NCBI GenBank assembly: GCA_900554165.1
Contig: USGR01000019.1
Coordinates: forward strand, 1-10,310
From: an uncultured Oscillospiraceae bacterium
Lineage (GTDB): Bacteria > Bacillota_A > Clostridia > Oscillospirales > Acutalibacteraceae
DNA: 10,310 nucleotides
Direction: 5' to 3'
Positions 7,732 to 10,310 of this stretch are shown here, piece after piece. The notes under the pieces were generated by a model, which saw only the letters and a list, made by a program, of their open reading frames with translations, made no database searches and had not been told where the DNA came from. Numbering within the stretch: position 1 is the first letter of the stretch; each line of letters starts with the position of its first letter. The translations under genes and the position numbers were made by a program.

Positions 7732-9466
7732 CACTGTCACCTGCCTTATTCTGAGATGTATATATTTCTCTATAAATCTCGTTGTTCTGCATAAGTTCAG
7801 CATGGTTGCCAATACCGTTTATTGTACCGCCGTCCATGACTATTATCCTGTCGGCGTCCTCCACTGACGAGGTACGCTGCGCTATAATTATCTTGGTGGT
7901 TTCAGGTATGAACTCGCGCATGGCTTTTCTTATAAGAGCGTCGGTTTTCGTATCGACAGCGCTGGTAGAGTCGTCCAAAATAAGTATCTTTGGCTTTTTG
8001 AGGAGCGCACGCGCTATACACAGACGCTGCTTCTGTCCGCCGGACACATTTGCGCCGCCCTGCTCGATGTATGTATCGTAGCCGTCGGGGAAAGTGGATA
8101 TAAACTCATCTGCCTGGGCAAGCTTGCATGCGTGAATCATTTCTTCGTCGGTAGCTTCCTTGTTGCCCCAGCGCAGGTTTTCTTTTATAGTGCCGGAGAA
8201 AAGTATATTTTTCTGAAGTACCATTGCTACCTGATCTCTAAGCGTCTCCAAATCATATTGCTTAACATTAATTCCGCCGACTTTTATATCGCCCTCAGTG
8301 ACGTCGTAAAGCCGAGATATAAGCTGAACCAGCGTCGATTTTGACGAGCCGGTGCCGCCTATAATTCCGATTGTTTCACCCGATTTAATATGTAAATCTA
8401 TGTTGGCGAGTGCCATGCGTTTGGCTGATTTTGAATACTTGAAGCTCACATGGTCAAAGTCTATCGAACCGTCCGGCACGTCATATACCGGATTTTCCGG
8501 ATTGGAAAGCGTGCTTTTTTCATCCAACACTTCAACAATACGCTTTGCTGATTCCGCCGACATGGTTATCATAACAAATACCATTGACACCATCATAAGG
8601 CTGTTGAGTATCATGAAGCTGTAGATAAGCAGGGCGGATAACTGACCGACATCCAAATCCAGACCGTGGCTCGTTATTATTGTATAAGAGCCGAAAGAAA
8701 GCACAAACGCTATAACGGTATAAATGCAGAACTGCATCATAGGGTTGTTGAGTGCAAGTATACGCTCAGCTTTTGTAAAGTCCTTGCAGACGTCCTCAGC
8801 AGCTCGGCCGAATTTTTCCTCTTCATAGTCCTCGCGGACATATGACTTAACAACTCGCATGGCCTTAACATTTTCCTGTATTGAGTTGTTGAGCGCGTCA
8901 TACTTTTTAAATACCTTTCTGAAAAGCGGCATTGCCTTGCGTATAACGAGGAAAAGTCCCAATCCCAAAATTGGCACCAATATAATGAAGATGAAAGCCA
9001 TTTTACCGCCCATTACGAAAGCCATTACAAACGCGAAAATGAGCATAAGCGGGCACCTTATAGCTGTTCGTATTATCATCATATATGACATTTGTACATT
9101 GGTAACATCGGTAGTCAGACGCGTTACAAGGGAAGATGTTGAAAATTTATCAATATTCTCAAATGAATATCCCTGTATATTATAGAACATGTCCTTGCGC
9201 AAATTTCGCGCCAGCCCGCATGAGGCTGTTGCACAGGTTGAACCGGCGGCTGCGCCGAAAATAAGGGATATAGCCGCCATTGCTATGAGTATAAGACCGT
9301 ATACTGCAATTTCTCCCAAGGTGCATTCGGCCTTTATCCGATTTACAAGTCTGGCGATTACAAATGGAATTATACATTCCATCACAACCTCCACCGACAC
9401 AAGTATAGGAGTTAAAATGGAATCCTTTTTGTACTCTCTTATACTGTGCGCTAATTTTCTTATCAT
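7718..9466 (-). CDS. ABC exporter subunit A, with degenerate ATPase motifs
   Basis: A half-transporter of 582 residues with six membrane segments (about 17-40, 53-76, 127-150, 152-175, 243-266, 275-300), then an ATPase domain from about 335. The signature VSGGQ (474-478) is canonical, but three catalytic positions are altered. Walker A reads GGTGSSKS (370-377), with Ser375 where Gly is usual. Walker B reads LILDD, with Asp499 in place of the catalytic Glu. The switch histidine is Gln530, in IIAQRTS. Such a subunit cannot form two active sites by itself. It matches the non-catalytic partner of heterodimeric exporters such as TM287/288 and BmrCD, and subunit B supplies the missing Glu and His. 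The ATG at 9464-9466 has AGAGG 8 bases upstream. It lies 82 bases after marR and overlaps subunit B by 14 bases. The substrate is unknown. Confidence 0.93.
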   Translation of the reverse strand: MIRKLAHSIREYKKDSILTPILVSVEVVMECIIPFVIARLVNRIKAECTLGEIAVYGLILIAMAAISLIFGAAAGSTCATASCGLARNLRKDMFYNIQGYSFENIDKFSTSSLVTRLTTDVTNVQMSYMMIIRTAIRCPLMLIFAFVMAFVMGGKMAFIFIILVPILGLGLFLVIRKAMPLFRKVFKKYDALNNSIQENVKAMRVVKSYVREDYEEEKFGRAAEDVCKDFTKAERILALNNPMMQFCIYTVIAFVLSFGSYTIITSHGLDLDVGQLSALLIYSFMILNSLMMVSMVFVMITMSAESAKRIVEVLDEKSTLSNPENPVYDVPDGSIDFDHVSFKYSKSAKRMALANIDLHIKSGETIGIIGGTGSSKSTLVQLISRLYDVTEGDIKVGGINVKQYDLETLRDQVAMVLQKNILFSGTIKENLRWGNKEATDEEMIHACKLAQADEFISTFPDGYDTYIEQGGANVSGGQKQRLCIARALLKKPKILILDDSTSAVDTKTDALIRKAMREFIPETTKIIIAQRTSSVEDADRIIVMDGGTINGIGNHAELMQNNEIYREIYTSQNKAGDSDEEK

Positions 9467-9499
9467 TAAATCTACCTCTTTTCACTGACAAAAATAAGA

Positions 9500-9546
9500 G
9501 GCGTTTGCCGATTTATATTTCAGAAGTTATAACTTTGGCAAATGCC
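9500..9546 (-). promoter_or_regulatory. Hairpin-forming inverted repeat between marR and the ABC genes
   Basis: GGCATTTGCC and GGCAAACGCC (minus 9546-9537 and 9509-9500) pair at nine of ten positions, 27 bases apart. A U-rich stretch follows on the minus strand. In a transcript reading through from marR this could be a weak terminator that lowers ABC expression. In DNA form the arms overlap the -35 box and the expected start of the ABC promoter, so they could also be repressor half-sites. Confidence 0.4.
9512..9541 (-). promoter_or_regulatory. Promoter of the ABC exporter pair with a palindromic operator
   Basis: On the minus strand, TTGCCA (9541-9536) and TATAAA (9517-9512) are 18 bases apart; each matches consensus at five of six positions. 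The spacer holds AAGTTATAACTT (9524-9535), a perfect 12-base palindrome directly against the -35 box. MarR proteins are dimers that bind short palindromes in such places, so the protein made from the gene upstream is the obvious candidate regulator. Binding is inferred. Confidence 0.5.
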
Positions 9547-9548
9547 GC

Positions 9549-10034
9549 CTAATCATATTCCTTTGTACCATAGCTTTTATTAGCATACGGCGTTGCTTTA
9601 AACCTCCTGTCATTCTCCAAGGTGCGCCAATGCATAAGAAGAATACGAAGCATTTCCAACAAAGACTTTTTCTGCTCAGCATTAAGGCAGGAAAGCATTA
9701 AAGACACCTTTTCTTCATATTCGGACTGCATCCTGATTGCTTCAGCTTTTCCGGCTTCAGTAAGTCTGAGCACTATCTGACGGCCGTCGGTATCACTTCG
9801 GCTTTTTTCAATAAAATCGTCATTTTCGATTTTAGTCAGTATCTCACTCATTGCACCGGATGATATGCCTAACTCATTTTGCAGATTGCACTGTAAAATT
9901 TCTCCATTTTCGAGAAGGACCGAAAAAATACGCCTTCTGCCGTACTTTCCGCCCATCCTATAGTGCAGAAAATGTCCGCATGAACCCAAGCTCGTTATTA
10001 TTTCATGCTGTAAAGAAATATCGCTGTCTTTCAC
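9549..10034 (-). CDS. MarR-family transcriptional regulator
   Basis: A 161-residue cytoplasmic protein, close to the usual MarR length of about 140-160. It has the winged helix-turn-helix pattern: GRRRIFSVLLENGEILQCN (residues 32-50), a recognition-helix region ELGISSGAMSEILTKIEND (54-72), then a wing with the family signature RSDTDGRQIVLRLTEAGKAEA (78-98). The C-terminal helices (about 100-140) would form the dimer. The start is GTG at 10032-10034, with AAAGGAG ending 8 bases upstream; no ATG has such a site. It lies 82 bases before the ABC pair in the same direction. MarR proteins of this layout commonly repress a linked exporter and themselves, and release DNA on binding a ligand or on oxidation. 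One Cys lies in the N-terminal region (GSCGHF, Cys19). The ligand is unknown. Confidence 0.93.
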   Translation of the reverse strand: MKDSDISLQHEIITSLGSCGHFLHYRMGGKYGRRRIFSVLLENGEILQCNLQNELGISSGAMSEILTKIENDDFIEKSRSDTDGRQIVLRLTEAGKAEAIRMQSEYEEKVSLMLSCLNAEQKKSLLEMLRILLMHWRTLENDRRFKATPYANKSYGTKEYD

Positions 10035-10103
10035 TCTTGGTACTCCTTTTGATTACTTCATAAATTATACCAAAGCAGCAAAAAAATGTAAAGGTACCAA
10101 GAG
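10034..10103. promoter_or_regulatory. 10-base inverted repeat flanking the marR promoter
   Basis: CTCTTGGTAC at 10034-10043 and its exact complement GTACCAAGAG at 10094-10103 enclose the marR promoter. The upstream arm lies against the -35 box; the downstream arm fills the space between the ribosome site and the GTG start. A third partial copy, TACCAAAG, is at 10068-10075, next to the -10 box. This layout suits autoregulation by a dimeric protein, though the sites differ from the palindrome in the ABC promoter. Confidence 0.45.
10064..10092 (-). promoter_or_regulatory. marR promoter
   Basis: On the minus strand, TTTACA (10092-10087) and a perfect TATAAT (10069-10064) are 17 bases apart, a near-consensus sigma-A promoter. 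Transcription would start near 10057, about 23 bases before the GTG start codon. Confidence 0.75.
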
Positions 10104-10310
10104 ATTTTTAATTGTAGAAGTTGGGCAGTAATGTGTGTATTTTATTAGTTAAAAATGACAAAATATAATATATAATATAGTTTACATAATAATAGTTGGG
10201 GAGTGGAAAAATAAAATATTGCATGACATCTAAAATGCAGTACTAAAATAAAATTATATAATAGAATTAAAATATTAGAAAATTATAGGGCCGCTGATAG
10301 TAGTCTAAAT
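10104..10310. other. Very AT-rich non-coding right end
   Basis: I see no gene here on either strand. The stretch is much richer in A and T than the rest of the window and has overlapping TATAAT-like boxes (10164-10169, 10171-10176) without good -35 partners. It may hold a promoter for a gene beyond the edge, or simply be spacer DNA. Confidence 0.5.

Overview
The window looks like chromosomal DNA from a low-to-mid GC Clostridia-type Firmicute. The evidence is a large type III glutamine synthetase, strong AGGAG-type ribosome binding sites, many ATA isoleucine codons, U-tailed intrinsic terminators, and a MarR plus paired ABC exporter module of the kind common in gut Clostridia. A genus cannot be named from the sequence alone. 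It contains five complete genes and one cut by the window edge, and no RNA gene, mobile element or CRISPR array was seen.

Left part (1-3160, minus strand): carA and carB, the two subunits of carbamoyl phosphate synthetase, overlap by 14 bases. carB runs off the left edge after 656 residues. carA has a good promoter (TTGACT, 17-base spacer, TATCAT). A short leader follows, with a hairpin and a run of seven U just before the ribosome binding site. This looks like a transcription attenuator.

Middle (3160-5835): glnN, a type III glutamine synthetase, is transcribed away from carA and ends at a strong terminator. Glutamine is the amide donor for CarA, so the divergent pair joins glutamine synthesis to one of its major uses. 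The rest of this part is AT-rich intergenic DNA with a second terminator that closes the ABC genes.

Right part (5789-10310, minus strand): marR, ABC subunit A and ABC subunit B lie in that order of transcription. The two ABC half-transporters overlap by 14 bases and have complementary defects in their ATPase motifs, as in heterodimeric exporters. marR has a near-consensus promoter flanked by a 10-base inverted repeat. The ABC pair has its own probable promoter, with a 12-base perfect palindrome in the spacer, a natural operator for the MarR protein. The last 200 bases are very AT-rich and hold no gene.

No wholly new system is evident. The best leads are the regulatory sites: the carA leader and the two palindromic sites around marR and the ABC genes.
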